A DNA stretch of 64,000 bases from the NCBI RefSeq assembly GCF_000210295.1, contig NC_026736.1, forward strand, positions 1,018,022 to 1,082,021, written 5' to 3'. Shown one piece after another: positions 28,293 through 39,419 of the stretch. Position numbers and translations under genes: made by a program. Each line of letters begins with the position of its first letter. Positions within the stretch are counted from its first letter, which is position 1. The DNA comes from Trypanosoma brucei gambiense DAL972. Its lineage: Eukaryota; Euglenozoa; Kinetoplastea; Trypanosomatida; Trypanosomatidae. Below the pieces are notes generated by a model. It saw only the letters and a list, made by a program, of their open reading frames with translations, made no database searches and was not told the origin of the DNA.

Positions 28293-29645
28293 TCAGCCCA
28301 GCAAATAACGCTTCACCAATTCACACCCACGCGTACGGATTGCATAGAGCTGCAGCACCCAATACAAACCGTCTCGCACCCTCCTATCCTCCCGTGCAAC
28401 GCCGCCACCACAACCCGTTGAACCCTCAATATCATCCGGCAGCTCAACACCACTGCACCAACTTCCAAAAAACTGTGGAACCACAACCCATACAAATTGC
28501 CCATCCCCAGAGAAGAAACACGACTGCAAGCCGCAGTGTTTGATGCACCCACCAGTGGTGCTGAAGGAGTTAGAAGAATTTCCGCGCCCGCTGTTTTGTG
28601 TAACGGTGGCTTGCGCAAAGCTTCGCAGCTCCGCACCACCGTCTGCTGAGGCAGCGGGACAGACTGGTTGCTCCGACAACTCATCGCAATCAGCGCTACC
28701 ACAACGAAATACGTGCAATGTCCCGCGGCTGCTCAGAGCGGCGAGCTGGCGGCCGTTTGAACGACCCGTCGAGTCAAACGCGAGAGAATGTATGCGCGCC
28801 TTCGTCACGCCGCGACGGAACACAAAAAGTAACCGTGCACTCGGTATCTCAAACACCTTCACCGTTGTGCCGCGGGAAGAAGCTGTTGCCAGCCGGCTTC
28901 CATCGCGCGTCATAGCGAGACACACAATTGGGCCCCGGTGCGCCTGCACGATTGCCACGCGCTCTACAGAAGGGCTGCGACCGCCATGAGGCTCAGTGTT
29001 TGGTTCCACCTTGCCGCCTAACCGCTTTCCACAAACCTGAGCAACCCACACATCCCCGAGTCCGTTGTCAGACTGCGGATACGCTAAATAAGTTACGGGC
29101 TCCCCGCGCGGGTCCATCGTGGGTTCGGAGAGTTGAACCAACCCACTGGGGTTGCGAGGCTTAGTGGTACTTAATTTCGCCAGATGCTGCAGCGTGGCCA
29201 GGTCCATAACATGCACACAATCCTCTAGAATTACAACTAGCAGCTCGCTGTTCATACGCACACCCACAACAGCCGCCTCAAAGCTCGCGGTGGCGATAAC
29301 TTCATCTGCGCAGACATCGTAAAGTTGGAGAGCGCGCGGTGTTGTCATTACTCTCCCCTCTTCTCCTCCTCTTCCTTCCCCCATATTGTCAGACCTCCAA
29401 CTACCGGTCACCCCACCACAACTCAGAACAAATGCAATGAGAGGAGTTTCACCAAGTACTGCTACAACACCAGGAATGCCGTCCACTTTACGACAGCTTT
29501 GAACCGTTGATGCTTCACCGGCGGCGGGGATCAATTTCCGTGGAGATTTTCCCACGTCAAGGTGATACCCACGGAGTCCATCACGACAACCAAGCAACAG
29601 AAAGGCTCCACCAGCACTCGAGGCCAACGCGCAGACGTCGCTCAT
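28293..29645 (-). CDS. PROPPIN (ATG18/WIPI-type WD40 protein)
   Basis: 450 residues, ATG start. The C-terminal half has WD40-like blades (RGPIVCLAMTRDGSRLATAS; TTVKVFEIPSARLLFVFRRG; ARIHSLAF). The FRRG at residues 276-279 is the phosphoinositide-binding signature of PROPPINs, sitting between blades five and six as in ATG18/WIPI. N-terminal blades are more degenerate. Family role: binding PI3P and PI(3,5)P2 on autophagosomal or endosomal membranes, recruiting the ATG2 or ATG16 machinery. Insertions (Gly/Glu-rich near 85-100, and near 208-228) are typical of trypanosome proteins. Assignment to one WIPI subgroup is not possible by eye. Confidence 0.8.
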   Translation of the reverse strand: MSDVCALASSAGGAFLLLGCRDGLRGYHLDVGKSPRKLIPAAGEASTVQSCRKVDGIPGVVAVLGETPLIAFVLSCGGVTGSWRSDNMGEGRGGEEGRVMTTPRALQLYDVCADEVIATASFEAAVVGVRMNSELLVVILEDCVHVMDLATLQHLAKLSTTKPRNPSGLVQLSEPTMDPRGEPVTYLAYPQSDNGLGDVWVAQVCGKRLGGKVEPNTEPHGGRSPSVERVAIVQAHRGPIVCLAMTRDGSRLATASSRGTTVKVFEIPSARLLFVFRRGVTKARIHSLAFDSTGRSNGRQLAALSSRGTLHVFRCGSADCDELSEQPVCPAASADGGAELRSFAQATVTQNSGRGNSSNSFSTTGGCIKHCGLQSCFFSGDGQFVWVVVPQFFGSWCSGVELPDDIEGSTGCGGGVAREDRRVRDGLYWVLQLYAIRTRGCELVKRYLLG

Positions 29646-31429
29646 GCGTGAAAGTACCCCTCAGTTCCCGTTTGCCGAAGTCTGCACGCTACGTTGTGCT
29701 TCGGGAAGGGAAATGACATTTTCGCATGCGGTAAAGCAACAGTAAAAAGAAAAGAAAAGAACACAACAAAAGAATGATAATTACAAAGGCAATATAGAAA
29801 GATAGTAAAAGGGAAGCCTAAGCACGTGACACCCTCATTGCAGAGCGCAAAAAAAAAAAGGTGTATGCCACGAAAATGAGGTTCACACAATTTCCTCACC
29901 CTCCCTCCTCCTTCGTTCAATTATACCACCTCTTCTCTTATTTTGCCCATCTGGTCCATTAGATGGTACTATATATATATATATATATAATCGGTACTAA
30001 CCTTATTTATTAGATATCGAGAGAGAGCTGACGACACAGCGACAGTAAAGTTGACTCAAACGACAACAGACAATCTAAAACTGTTCCCGCCTTCGTTTTC
30101 CTTTCCTTCTGCTGTTTCCATTTTCTTTTCCTCTTTTCATTTCCGTATGATTAACAATTTTAAAAAAAAAAATTAAAACTAGTGTTATTCGTTTCCCTAA
30201 CAGTCACAAGCTCTTCTTTTCCTCTGTGAATCGTATCTGACCTCAGTTACCTCTTTTTTGTGTCCCCTTCCCCCATTGACGCCTGCCCCCTCCCCACTCC
30301 AAATGCATTTTAGACAGTAAGTAGGAAAAGAACAATGACACCAACAAACATGACGGCTGCCGGCAGCAACAACAAAAACCAACAACAATAACAACAACAA
30401 TAATAATAATGATAATAATAAAATTAAAACAGCGCTAACGATGAAGTAACAAAATAGGAAACTTCAGCGCTTCATCACATGCGCAAAACATCTCATCATT
30501 CCCACTCCCTCTCGCCCCCGTCAAGACATACTCCCCTAACCTTATTAGTGGTAATCCCGTCATCTCCCTTCCCTTCCACTTGGAACAAAATATAAAATTG
30601 ACACGTGACAACACTTCCGGGATGTAAGTGAAACAAACCAATAAAAACAATGCAAAAATAAAAATAAAAATGAGATGAGATGAAAGAACTAAAAAAAGGG
30701 GGTAAACAAATAAAAAGAGCTGCGGGTACCACCTTTCAACCGCTAGGAAATTGTTGGTAAAGACGAGCAAAACCGAAAAACAGAAAAGAGAAAGAAAGAA
30801 AGCGCCAGCACTGACCAAAGGTGAGAACGAATCATCATCAAAACAGGACGGGATATGGGCAGACACATTTTATGAGTGCAGCCGGTGGAGTGCTCACCCA
30901 CGAACAAAAAGAAAAGAAAAAAAAAAGAAACATCGCAAAAAACAATAACAACGTGCGATCATACATTCCTTGCACGGCACAACCTGTTATCCTTTCCCCC
31001 CCTTTCCCTTTTTTTTTTTTACTCTGCTTCAAGCGTGATCAAAAAGTCTACGTGCGCACCAACATAAATTCTCCCCCTTTCAGCGTTTACCGTTTTTTTT
31101 TCCTTCTCCTGCGCGGAAGATGGGGATACGGCACAAGAAATGTGCTTTGTGTAACATTCACTACCTACATATTTATAAATAAATATATAAATATACCTGT
31201 TTATGTTCATCTTTAATAGGTTCTCGGCCCTTTATGTCGCTTCCTCTTTTTTCCCCCTTCTGCGACCGTCACAGAGACGGAGGAGAGTACCGTACTCAAA
31301 TGGGAAGGGTAATGTAACGTACAGCAGCAGAAGCAAAGCGAAGGGACAAGTGCTTACTGGTACCTGACGAAACTTCCACTGTCTCGCACCCGCAATGTAT
31401 TTTCACACCGCCTCGGTTCCAGACAACTC
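29646..31429. other. 1.8-kb intergenic region with microsatellites
   Basis: This lies between the RAD23-like and PROPPIN genes. It contains a (TA)n run at about 29970-29989, CAA/TAA-type repeats at about 30363-30425, and several A and T tracts. A 143-codon minus frame at 30435-30866 begins at GTG, not ATG, and is low-complexity and hydrophobic. I see no gene; it is probably a long 3' untranslated region. Confidence 0.5.
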
Positions 31430-32404
31430 TTATAACTGCGGCGGGTTCTCGAACAACAAATTTGCTGCTCGTTCAATGCTTCGCTTTGCCTTGAAGAAGG
31501 CTACTTTACACTGCTCTCGTGTGAAACCTAGCTGCATCAATTGTTCAATCTTTTCCTCTTCCACCTCCGTAGGAACACGGTCCAAATAGCGTTGCGTCTC
31601 ACTACCATCTTCATCCTGCTGCTCAACAACAGCTTCATCATCCAAGTCACTTGCTGCTGCCAAAAACTGTGACATTACTTCCTCTAACATTTCTTCGTCA
31701 AATTCTTCATCCTCTTCCGTTGTCATCACGCCCTCTTCTCTGTCCCGCTGCAGCTCCTCAAAAAAGTTGTCATTACAGACAAGGTCGAGAAAGGCCTGGC
31801 GGTTTTTGGCGATGAGTTCCAAAAGCACCGGATCGTCCGCACTAATTTGCCGTAACACCCCTTCCGGGTCGGCGAGAAAACGCTGCCGCATCTCAATGAG
31901 GTTTGGAACCTCGAAGAGGCGTGCGAGCATTGCCTCCTGACCATCGTCATCATCATCATCATCGTCACTTCCATCACTTCCATCACTTCCATCATTCTCA
32001 TCAAACTCACTTTCCTCGTCCCCATCGGCTTCTTCCGTCCCGCTCTTCTCAACGCCAGTGACGGCTTCAGAATTCCCTTCCATAGTTCCTGCTGTGGTTG
32101 GTGGGGGCGGTACTGCAGATCCATTTTCCTTTGATTTCCCGCTCCCGCTCCCACTCTCCTCTCGCTCATGCTTCGCTACCACCGTAATGGTGTCACCATC
32201 CTGAATACCAATATTGCGCAGTAAACGTTTATCGTCATTGAGGTCGAAAGTGGCATGCTGCAAGCGAAAACTACCTAATGGAAGGCGGAAGTTTATTGCG
32301 ATGACGGTGCGCAAGTTGTTGAGTGTTGCTTCGGGGTTGGAAATTGTGAGTTCCTTCGTGTTGTTACCCGACCCCCCACCACCGAGTTTCGCTATCAGCT
32401 TCAT
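31430..32404 (-). CDS. RAD23-like ubiquitin receptor (UBL, XPC-binding/STI1-like, UBA)
   Basis: 324 residues from MKLIAKL. The open frame extends 137 codons upstream, but that part is the translated pyrimidine tract. Residues 1-78 form a ubiquitin-like domain (LRNIGIQDGDTITVVAKHE is the final strand). Residues 80-155 are disordered and very acidic (Asp run near 147-154). Residues about 157-212 resemble the XPC-binding/STI1 motif (FEVPNLIEMRQRFLADPEGV, then DDPVLLELIAKNRQAFLDLV). Residues about 281-321 form a UBA domain (EEKIEQLMQLGFTREQCKVA). The order matches RAD23 except that the internal UBA1 is missing; DSK2/ubiquilin is the alternative. Family role: carrying ubiquitylated proteins to the proteasome, with a possible part in nucleotide excision repair. 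Confidence 0.8.
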   Translation of the reverse strand: MKLIAKLGGGGSGNNTKELTISNPEATLNNLRTVIAINFRLPLGSFRLQHATFDLNDDKRLLRNIGIQDGDTITVVAKHEREESGSGSGKSKENGSAVPPPPTTAGTMEGNSEAVTGVEKSGTEEADGDEESEFDENDGSDGSDGSDDDDDDDDGQEAMLARLFEVPNLIEMRQRFLADPEGVLRQISADDPVLLELIAKNRQAFLDLVCNDNFFEELQRDREEGVMTTEEDEEFDEEMLEEVMSQFLAAASDLDDEAVVEQQDEDGSETQRYLDRVPTEVEEEKIEQLMQLGFTREQCKVAFFKAKRSIERAANLLFENPPQL

Positions 32405-32924
32405 TGGTTTATTGGTTGCGCGCACACGGGCACGCCTTACCGCTCCTCTACTAAACGGAATTATATTCAAACACAAAAAGGAAAGGAAGAGAAAGGAAAG
32501 AAAAGGAAAGGGAGGCAAAAACAAAGAAAAATTGTATGGTAAGCCTTGGCATACACCCACAGTAGTGACACACCGCCTGAAGACGATAGAAAGAATTGCG
32601 CGGGGAGGTGGTAGAGAATTGACAGACTGACAAACGGGTGAAAAATGGAAAAAATGAACAAACAGGGTCCACAGCGGGAGGAACTTATAATACCAGCGTG
32701 TGATGAGGAGGGAAAAGAGGGAAAATAAAGCAGCACAAGGTAAATGCGTGCACACAAACCTCTCTAAAAGAGGAGGGATGAATCTGTTAATGGAGTGAGT
32801 TTGATTCCGTGCCATTTCAACCTACAACACACATATATATATATATATATATTAAACGTGCTTGCCTTCTGAAGCTGGGACCATGTGCTTCACTCCGCCA
32901 GGAGGCGACATCAAACTCGTCAGC
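32405..32924 (-). promoter_or_regulatory. 5' flank of the RAD23-like gene with pyrimidine tract
   Basis: About 60 bases that are almost pure pyrimidine on the sense strand (A/G on the shown strand at 32464-32532) lie 60-130 bases upstream of the ATG. This is the usual position of the trans-splicing signal. A (TA)n run follows at about 32832-32852. No gene in this interval. Confidence 0.6.
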
Positions 32925-33338
32925 CTAACGAATGCGTGCAAAATCCGCGTCTGTAGAGCCGAAGGGACAGTGGCCACTGCCCGGTAAGGCCCATACGCTG
33001 TTTGGCAGCGCACTTCCAGTCCACACGGCTACATGAGAATTAATGCGAAGCAACTCCTCCATTGCCCACGAGGGATCCGTCAGCGGTGGGCAACTGCGCA
33101 CAAATTGCGCCGCCAACGGCACGTCGTCATCGTCATAAACCGCACACACGTCAAATTCACTGCATGTGCCGGTGGTGCTGCCGCTCCGCGTGCCCCTTTC
33201 CTTTTTGTCATTTTCATCAGAATGTGAAGCCTCCGACTGCCTGATATTCTTCATTCCTTCCTGTTGGGCGTGCAGTAATTGCATCTCTTGCAGCAACTCC
33301 GTCCGAATGCGGATATCGGAGGGATTATTGCTGGACAT
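32925..33338 (-). CDS. Small protein of unknown function, 137 residues
   Basis: ATG start (MSSNNPSDIRIRTELLQEMQ). Residues 1-60 look helical then disordered and charged. Residues 62-137 contain an Asp run (YDDDDVPLAAQFVRSCPPLT) and a Trp- and Pro-containing C-terminal part (WAMEELLRINSHVAVWTGSA). The size, start, strand and composition fit a genuine small gene between two other minus-strand genes. Family not recognised. Confidence 0.55.
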   Translation of the reverse strand: MSSNNPSDIRIRTELLQEMQLLHAQQEGMKNIRQSEASHSDENDKKERGTRSGSTTGTCSEFDVCAVYDDDDVPLAAQFVRSCPPLTDPSWAMEELLRINSHVAVWTGSALPNSVWALPGSGHCPFGSTDADFARIR

Positions 33339-34468
33339 GGCAACACCAAACTATATCGCGAACGCACGACTGTTTCCTGAACTTTTGAAACTTGTAAGCA
33401 GCAAGGCAAAGGCGCGTGTTTTCAAAGCGTTACATTTTTAACACACCAAATAGAAGAGGGGAGAAATCAACAAAGGAAGGAACAAACGGCCATGCACAAA
33501 AGATAGAAAAGAGCAAAAGGTCGCAATCCAATTAAAAACCGATCTTTCGTGAAGTGGCACCGGAATTAAACTCGATTCACCACTGCGACGAAAATACGAT
33601 AATCCTTCGCAAAAGTTAGGTCAAATTTCACATCTCCCATAACCGTTAATACGTAAAAGTCACTTCATTCCCCTTTCAATTGCACGACCGCACAACCGCG
33701 CCGATCACATTATGTGACGGCAATGCCGCCGACAGCGAGGCAAAATCCGTAACCGAAGCACTATTCATTCATTTCGCTCACACAAGCATATATACAGCAG
33801 AGCGAAAAAAGAAAAAAGGAATTAACAAAAAAAAAACGGAAGCAGAGAAAAGCAACAAAACGTAGAGGGAAGTGCAAAAGCAGAAGCAAAAAAAACCTCA
33901 GCTGTACGGGACGGCCGGCGGACCATCTTTCATTTTCCATACGTCAAATAAAGAGGCAATGATCAAACAAATAAAGTGTAGCAAAAATGCAAACACGCAC
34001 ATTCACAAGTTGAAAAAAAAAAACACTGAAACCACAATCCGGAATTGTGGCAGGCCGTTCCCGGACGGCTCACTTCACATGGGGAAAAAAAAGAGAAACG
34101 AATTAAAGTTAATTAGAATAAATTGAAGGATAGACATATACATGGATATGTTTAAAGATATTTGCTCATGACTAGGCATGGAACCCGAATTATTACCACA
34201 TCTACAACACACACCGACAGCGTTCCTGCGTATATTTATTGTTTTTTTTTATTACGTCACTCGGAGGTAATCAACTTATTTGGTGTATCCACATCTTTTC
34301 CCCCCTGCTGTTTAGGCTCGTGTCTGTGCGCACTAAGGCAATTGTTTTTCCTCAGACATATATATATATTCTTTTGGTGATGGCAGCCCTCTCTGCCCGC
34401 TTCACTCGCACCATACATCTCAAAAAAAAAAAAGGGGGGGCAGGGGTACACCCCGGTTCGTTACATGC
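33339..34468. other. Intergenic region
   Basis: A/G-rich stretches on the shown strand (about 33800-33900, 34011-34024, 34421-34440) are sense-strand pyrimidine tracts. Short plus-strand frames here are low-complexity. No gene seen. Confidence 0.5.
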
Positions 34469-35695
34469 TTAAAGGCTTGCATTTCCATTGCGGTCTTTTG
34501 TTAGTGACGGTACCGCTTTGCGCGGTTCCGGCAATGCTCGGGGCAACGGGGAGGACGCGAAAGTTCCAACGTTTGTCGTCCGCTCGCCCAGCAGTACCGC
34601 ATTGGTATCATTCCCCCATAAACCGTTCCCCCGCAGCTGGCAATTCCCCAAACCAGTGCCGACACAAGGAATGCTGATGGGAGCCGCTTGAGTGGGCAAC
34701 AGTACAGAAGTGTTTGGACCTTTCTTTTCCATTGAAGCCTTGGGGGATGAGGCCCATGAGCCCTTGAAGGGAGGTACTTTGCTCACGGGTGTGTGAACTT
34801 TCTCATTTGTAGGGCTGGCGGTGGAGCGGATCATAATGCATTTTCGTGGCGATCCGTGTTCAGACACATCTATTGGTGGCAGCGGGCTGCTGACACGGAT
34901 GTTACTTTTGCCGCACATCGACTCAAGCGACTCCCTCGTTAAAACCAAACGAGGAACGTCCTCATTAACATCGTCCCCATGGCACTCCCTCTCATCATCC
35001 ACCCCGAATCGTACGTTGGAGTCCTCCCTGATCATAACAACTTCCCTCCTCGACGGGCTCCGCGGCTCACACCCCTTAAGGGGCCTTCGCGTTTGAGAGG
35101 CCATCGCCGACGGACTGCCGTTATCGGCTATACTGCTCGCCGCGGATGCTTTCTGATTATGTGTAATACTCGCCTTAAAAGTTCTCGATGTCATGGAGCC
35201 TGGACTCGATGCTCTAGGACTCTTGCATGAGCAACCGCCCTTCCCATCCCGGCGGTAGAGTGGCGACCCAACCGACATTACCTTTTTGTGTGTGGTACCC
35301 AACCTGCTCCGTAGGACATTAATGGCAGCAGCCATGTCGATGCTACCAATAATAGAGTTACAAGGGGAGGCTCCCATTTGATGTTCAGCATCCGTTGGTG
35401 AGTCGTCACCAGCCTCGCCGAAACTCGCACACGATGGCGATAGCGATTCCTCTGGATATGATAGCGCTGTGCTGGATTTATAACTAACGTCACTTGACAC
35501 AACGTGCGAATATGACGGGTCTGCAACGCCTCTGGCGAGCACCCCCACGCTCGTGTAATGGATATCATTATTAGGTGTCATCACTTCACGTTCCTGCTTG
35601 GCACTACCACCCTGATCTGTGACAAGATTTTCGTCTTCCTGACTTACACTCGCATCTGATGTAACCTCTCGTGGATTCGGACCCTCTGCCGGCAT
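34469..35695 (-). CDS. Ser/Pro-rich, probably disordered protein, 408 residues
   Basis: Start set at ATG 35695 (MPAEGPNP); the open frame goes 17 codons further only to a GTG. A poly-T tract on the sense strand (35831-35842 as A) is followed by TTGACAG, giving a predicted splice site near 35808 and a leader of about 110 nt. The protein is rich in Ser, Pro, Lys and Arg with many SP sites (KSPRASSPGSMTSR; RVSSPLPPIDVSEHGSPRK; ASSPKAS), as in phosphorylated cytoskeletal or cell-cycle proteins. No folded domain or membrane segment is evident. Function unknown. Confidence 0.65.
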   Translation of the reverse strand: MPAEGPNPREVTSDASVSQEDENLVTDQGGSAKQEREVMTPNNDIHYTSVGVLARGVADPSYSHVVSSDVSYKSSTALSYPEESLSPSCASFGEAGDDSPTDAEHQMGASPCNSIIGSIDMAAAINVLRSRLGTTHKKVMSVGSPLYRRDGKGGCSCKSPRASSPGSMTSRTFKASITHNQKASAASSIADNGSPSAMASQTRRPLKGCEPRSPSRREVVMIREDSNVRFGVDDERECHGDDVNEDVPRLVLTRESLESMCGKSNIRVSSPLPPIDVSEHGSPRKCIMIRSTASPTNEKVHTPVSKVPPFKGSWASSPKASMEKKGPNTSVLLPTQAAPISIPCVGTGLGNCQLRGNGLWGNDTNAVLLGERTTNVGTFASSPLPRALPEPRKAVPSLTKDRNGNASL

Positions 35696-37481
35696 TTCGA
35701 GAGTTTTTAGCCTTTGCCAAATATTGATGAACCCGCCGCGGCGCACTCCAAAGAGTTTTCAACCGGATGCAAGTAGGTGGTAACGTACCGTAAAGGCAAG
35801 ACACCTGCTGTCAAGCGACAATTAATGTTTAAAAAAAAAAAAGGGCGGCACCCCACTGGTTGTTCGAACAAGTACTGAGCTGTCTTCCAGTTCTCCTGCT
35901 TAAGGGTCCGCTTCACCTTATTTTCCCCAGCGCCTTCCCTTCGTTTATGCTCTCTTCCTTTTCTTCTTCAATCGCTTTTTCTATCTTTTTTCAAGGACTG
36001 GAATCCACTGAACCGTCCCTATTTCTCTTCGCCTTTTCCGTTCGCAAAGGATCGCGCAGGCACGCACACGGCGCAAAAAAAAAATGTGAGGAAAAAGGTA
36101 AAGAGGACAAAAGAATCAGAAAGCACGAATCATTTGAGGGAGAAAAAAAAACAACGAATGCACACATGAAGAGGACTAAGCGTTAAAGTATATGCACGCA
36201 TCACCGCCACAAGTCATATCACAAAGACAAACGGTACGAGGATTTAACGACGCGTGGAGAGCAGACGCCGTAATTGAAGCACACGCAAAAACGGCAGGAC
36301 GCTGCGAAAAGGAGGAAGAAAAAAACGTGCACATGGCCTAACACCAATTGCAGAAGAAAAGGAGGAGGAATGAAAAGGCGTTGAATAGGCCGAATGCGGA
36401 ACGCGTATGGAACACCAGAGGAGTGGGAAAATAAAAATAAAAACCCGCAGCAACGAAGACAGTAACAACCAATCAACTAGCCCAGGAAAAACAAAGAAAA
36501 AGGGAAATTATATCTTCAACGCCCACGCGATAACTACTGAGTAAAAATAGATGAAGTACCCGCCCTCAGTGGCAAAACGAGGGGGAAAAATAATTCCCGA
36601 CACGAACAAAAGAACACACAATGACATCGTCAGCAGTGGGTCGCTTACAGTTTCTGCTTCACGCAATGGCGACAGTCCTCCTCCTTTACCCTTCTCTCTT
36701 TTGTAATGTCTCATTAGCGTATTTTATCTTTCTCTTCCGTTCACTTTCTTGTTTGCAACCCCCTTTTGTTGCCCCCCCCCCGTTCCCTCCCCATCACTTT
36801 GAATATATATATATATATACATAAACATACATGTATATACAATTTAGCCGTTTACTCAGAAGAACCCGCTGCAAACGCTGCGCGCGAGCAGGGTAAAAGA
36901 ACAACAATCTGAAAAGGAGAGGGGAAAATGAAAGGGGGAAAAAGAGAAATCAAAAATAATGATCATAAAAGTTGACTAACCGCTAACCACTTGACAAAAA
37001 GCCGGAGCCAGAGTTCGCCCATAACCAACTTTCCTCCCTTTTCTTCCCCTCCCTTCACTCTAGGTTCACAACTACTCTTTACTTACCCTTTTGTTATTTA
37101 ATACCAACCTACCGTCCGGTGCAGAGTGTTGTCTCCACCAGTATGCGTGCGCCTGTGACACCTTATCCCTCATCTTTTCCTCATCCTGCTAGGACCTGTT
37201 CCAACCTTTCGAAAAAGTAGTGTGGAAACAGCCGAAGTTATTCTTCCTGCCTTCCTCTTTGTTTTAGTTTTCTTATGGTTTTTTCCTTTCGTCCTTCCTT
37301 CCTTCTTCCTTCCTTCCTTCTTCCTTTTTTTCTTTTCCTCCTTGCCTTTCTCCCCATCCTCCTTTAGAAACAATACTAAAAGGATGGAAGGTGCATGTAG
37401 TCAAATCTAGCACTCGCCACACTTTGCACTCTCACTAACACACGTGCGAAGTCACCTTACCTCTACGCCAGTCTGCCCTTT
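35696..37481. other. 1.8-kb intergenic region with G/C and TA tracts
   Basis: 3' flank of the TM9SF gene and 5' flank of the Ser/Pro-rich protein gene. It holds the predicted splice signal at 35808-35842, a run of 11 C on the shown strand (about 36773-36783; G on the sense strand), (TA)n at about 36803-36819, and a T/C-rich block at about 37250-37360. Frames here are low-complexity. No gene. Confidence 0.5.
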
Positions 37482-39419
37482 TCAGTCCACCTTGATGCTT
37501 CCATATATTTTGCGAACAAACATAATTCCCGATGTGAGCCCCACTGCTCCCGCTGCCAGCCCATAGGCATACGATATCAATCCCATGTACAAGAAATACA
37601 GTAAAGAGGAAGCAAAAGTGTGAATTGCCAATTGCGTCATGTAGAAGAAAATCGAGTAAACGAAGAGCGGCACACCGAACCCACCAGGGATAAAGAATGC
37701 GGGCCACCACCACTGGTGATTCTCACGGCACAGAACGTAATATAGATGGAACACTGTGACAAGAGCTGTTATGATGACCCAAATAAAGCTCACCAACGCC
37801 AGAAACCCAAACACATAATACACCTGCCCAGACCACAGCGCCTGCAGGACAAAGTTGAGCTCTAATATGATTGTACATAGCGGAAAGATGGGAGGAACCA
37901 CCAGTAAAAACAGAGTCCGATTCATATACGTCTGTGGTGGAATCTCGCGCGCTAAACGGCCAACAGCGACAGGATTAGCGAGGGGCTCCTGGCGGAATGA
38001 GAACGAGGCGCCGAGAACGGTAAGCGGAACACTGATAAGAATCCACAGCGACAGTAGAATAAACAAGAGCGAAAATGGAATCGTTCCCGAAGAGCCATGG
38101 GAATAATTGATGATATTGGCGAAGGTGTAGACGCCAACGATGGCGCCAGGGAAGGCGCAGCCGCAGAAAAAGATGTGCTTCCACTCACATCGTCCAAAGT
38201 ATTTGAGCAAGAAGCCGCACACGTACCCAGACACAACTGACATAAACACGAACAGAAATATAACAGCACTCAAAAGAGCACCGCGGCGGGCGGGAGAAAG
38301 GAAACCAAGCAAAGCAAATAACATTGTTCCGGCGCTCATGCCCAACACCTGGTACCCATTTCCAGTTAGGGCGGCAAGCAGTGGGGCGCGGTCTGGCGGC
38401 CGAAACACATCAGCATGAACAAGCTTCCAACCGCTTTCCTCCTCACCATCTTCCAGAACGGGGGAGTTGTAGCGGCTGAAGTCCTTGTGGAGAGTACGCA
38501 TGAGAATGGTTGCGACAGAGGCGGCACACATGAGCACGACAACTAAACTGCTGCAGACATAAAGCCAGTGAAATGCAGGACTGGAATCTGCAACCGAGCT
38601 GTGAAGGTATTCATCCCACCGGGTGGCCCAAATAACATCAGATTTCTCCCATTTGACGCCATACGACCAGTGCACAACGGCTCCCCCACGCACATCATCG
38701 GTGGTAAGATAGTCTAACGCGCTCCCAGTGGCGGACATATCCGCATTACAACTCAGCCCGTCATCACTGTGTTTGATGCTATAAGGCGTGGCCTTAAGTC
38801 CAACTACCATGAATTTGTTAGGGTCATGAGGTGCATGGTTGTACTTGATCACAAATTCAAGGTGATTGTTAATGAGTGTTTTACCGGTGCAGGCACTGGG
38901 CGTGCCAATCCAATAGCCGCGGTAGAAAGTGTGACGCATGTCCTTTGGGACGGAGGCACAATGAGCAAGCAAGTCCGGTGGCACCTCTCCGAAAACGGGA
39001 AGGTTGTCGATGTTCATGAAACCGCGATACCCCTTTTCAATGGAGCCCTCCAAGTCATCTATATTACTCAAAATGGTCTTAGTGTTGGCAACTGCGTCAC
39101 AGTTTGGAAGCACGGTACAGTTCGTGTTTTTCTTCATGTTTGTGACGTACAAGGAATTCTGTATACGATCTCCCCATATGATTTCACCGATGGACTCGTC
39201 CTTTGTAATGATTTCACTCGGCCTACAGAAGGGAAGCGTGTAGTACTCCTTTGGGAACAACACCTGAAGTGAGCGAAGTGAGTTCACCCAAAAATGAACC
39301 TCATCACCTTCAGCATAGTACCTGGGTTGAACGCCTGGAATGTAAAAGGCGTCAGTCACAGCCAATGCAGAGATGAGGAAGGCAAAGACGCCAAGCGCAA
39401 CACACGAGAAGCGAGTCAT
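37482..39419 (-). CDS. TM9SF / endomembrane protein 70 (nonaspanin)
   Basis: 645 residues from ATG 39419. Signal peptide (MTRFSCVALGVFAFLISALA), then the conserved luminal start FYIPGVQPRYYAEGDEV of the family. The luminal domain runs to about residue 270, including PLPFCRP-like LPFCRPSE and HFYRGYWIG-type blocks. It is followed by nine membrane segments in the C-terminal half. The last residues are KVD, the KxD/E C-terminal signal by which TM9SF proteins bind COPI and stay in the Golgi. Upstream in-frame codons translate the pyrimidine tract (39458-39468 as A); the splice AG lies near 39425-39432. Role of the family: cargo sorting of membrane proteins in the Golgi and endosomes. It sits next to SYS1, another Golgi protein. 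Confidence 0.9.
   Translation of the reverse strand: MTRFSCVALGVFAFLISALAVTDAFYIPGVQPRYYAEGDEVHFWVNSLRSLQVLFPKEYYTLPFCRPSEIITKDESIGEIIWGDRIQNSLYVTNMKKNTNCTVLPNCDAVANTKTILSNIDDLEGSIEKGYRGFMNIDNLPVFGEVPPDLLAHCASVPKDMRHTFYRGYWIGTPSACTGKTLINNHLEFVIKYNHAPHDPNKFMVVGLKATPYSIKHSDDGLSCNADMSATGSALDYLTTDDVRGGAVVHWSYGVKWEKSDVIWATRWDEYLHSSVADSSPAFHWLYVCSSLVVVLMCAASVATILMRTLHKDFSRYNSPVLEDGEEESGWKLVHADVFRPPDRAPLLAALTGNGYQVLGMSAGTMLFALLGFLSPARRGALLSAVIFLFVFMSVVSGYVCGFLLKYFGRCEWKHIFFCGCAFPGAIVGVYTFANIINYSHGSSGTIPFSLLFILLSLWILISVPLTVLGASFSFRQEPLANPVAVGRLAREIPPQTYMNRTLFLLVVPPIFPLCTIILELNFVLQALWSGQVYYVFGFLALVSFIWVIITALVTVFHLYYVLCRENHQWWWPAFFIPGGFGVPLFVYSIFFYMTQLAIHTFASSLLYFLYMGLISYAYGLAAGAVGLTSGIMFVRKIYGSIKVD

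Noticed and set aside
30435..30866. 143-codon hydrophobic minus frame
   Set aside because: It starts at GTG, not ATG, and is low-complexity.
32405..32815. 137-codon N-terminal extension of the RAD23-like frame
   Set aside because: It translates the pyrimidine tract, starts far upstream, and would place extra sequence before a complete ubiquitin-like domain.
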